DNA of 64,000 nucleotides from Sipunculus nudus (Eukaryota > Annelida > Sipuncula > Golfingiida > Sipunculidae): the NCBI GenBank assembly GCA_026874595.1, contig CM049315.1, positions 76,765,901 to 76,829,900 on the forward strand, written 5' to 3'. Below are positions 63,383-64,000 of the stretch, in pieces (the stretch's first letter is position 1; the number at the start of each line of letters is the position of its first letter). The translations under genes were made by a program, and so were the position numbers. A model generated the notes under the pieces. The model was given only the letters and a program-made list of their open reading frames with translations. It did no database searches and was not told where the DNA came from.

Positions 63383-63829
63383 AGTGTGATTCTCGAAGTA
63401 ATTCATTTATATCCATGATGTAGTCCAGACCATTCGAGTGCTGGTCCTTTAGGCTCCAGTTCAAGTCCATCTCCTTTGAGTCCGAATTATTTTGTACATA
63501 GGTCCAAGGCCGATTATTATACAAATCTCGACATAAAGAGAAATCTAAAATGGAAATTTGAGATTACCACGTGCATTTTCATGTCAGTTAGCACGTGCTT
63601 TTTACTTTAATGTTTAATTAGATTCAGCTCTCGATACAAAGTTAAAGCTTAATATGTTGTTGTTATACTCTGTGAGAAGTTCGCAAAATATAAGGCGACA
63701 TATTTTTTCTCCTACTTGACGCGAGATTGACACAGTCTGATTTCTAAAGGTCTTGCCTTCAGGTCTGTGTAAAAGTCGAAACTAAATCCTTAAAAAATAA
63801 ACCCAAGTCCTGACACGCATCGACGTCCG
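63381..63829. other. Unique AT-rich DNA
   Basis: No gene or repeat is recognised. Confidence 0.45.
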
Positions 63830-63853
63830 TGACGTCACTGATTAATATATAAG
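63830..63853 (+). promoter_or_regulatory. Full CRE palindrome with adjacent TATA-like site
   Basis: TGACGTCA at 63,830-63,837 is followed by 'atatataag' at 63,845-63,853. The spacing is tighter than usual for CRE-controlled promoters. The remaining sequence to the window end is AT-rich with no exon in view. Confidence 0.25.
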
Positions 63854-64000
63854 GTATTTTTCGTTGCAAACAGCACAGCCAATATTATATCATGTATTCC
63901 TTATTATTTTGCTTAATGCAAAAATACAGAAATTACAGAATTATAGAATATCGTTTATCTGAAGTTAAAACAAATACACTGTATAGATGTCTAAAAAAGG
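63854..64000. other. AT-rich window edge
   Basis: Nothing recognised before the window ends. Confidence 0.5.

Overview
This window looks like intron-scale or intergenic DNA from an animal, not from a microbe. It is AT-rich, has no long uninterrupted genes, and is full of satellites, microsatellites, SINE-like elements with tRNA promoter boxes, decayed non-LTR retrotransposons (LINEs) and short DNA transposons. The mix of repeats suggests a marine invertebrate, possibly a mollusc. That is inference only, because no gene here identifies the species.

Layout. 1-9,700: AT-rich unique DNA with two copies of a dispersed 340-380 bp repeat, one LINE 3' fragment and a CRE/TATA cluster. 9,700-10,414: degenerate relatives of the satellite in both orientations. 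10,415-40,740: about 30 kb of head-to-tail 53-bp satellite, roughly 570 monomers, all in one orientation except one 21-bp inverted fragment that was later copied. Inside the array are nested higher-order duplications; the largest is an 8,463-bp unit present twice in tandem (about 13.6-22.06 kb and 22.06-30.5 kb). 40,741-41,050: degenerate relatives again. 41,051-46,110: a decayed LINE interrupted by a small TIR transposon, a third dispersed repeat and a SINE. 46,111-48,592: an unrelated satellite of about 70 bp with its own 346-bp higher-order unit. 48,593-52,980: GC-richer, apparently unique DNA with one candidate exon. 53,025-53,475: cryptic CATCA simple repeat. 53,630-54,720: a LINE on the minus strand. 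55,886-64,000: a second SINE, three more dispersed repeats, one candidate pair of coding exons, promoter-like sites, and (AT)n and (GA)n tracts.

No complete protein-coding gene can be supported. The many 60-104 codon minus-strand open frames in the satellite are by-products of its sequence: the reverse monomer has one stop triplet, and 53 is not a multiple of 3, so each frame meets it only every third monomer. The most interesting content is the architecture and visible evolutionary history of the 53-bp array. I found no defence, biosynthetic or other multi-gene system.
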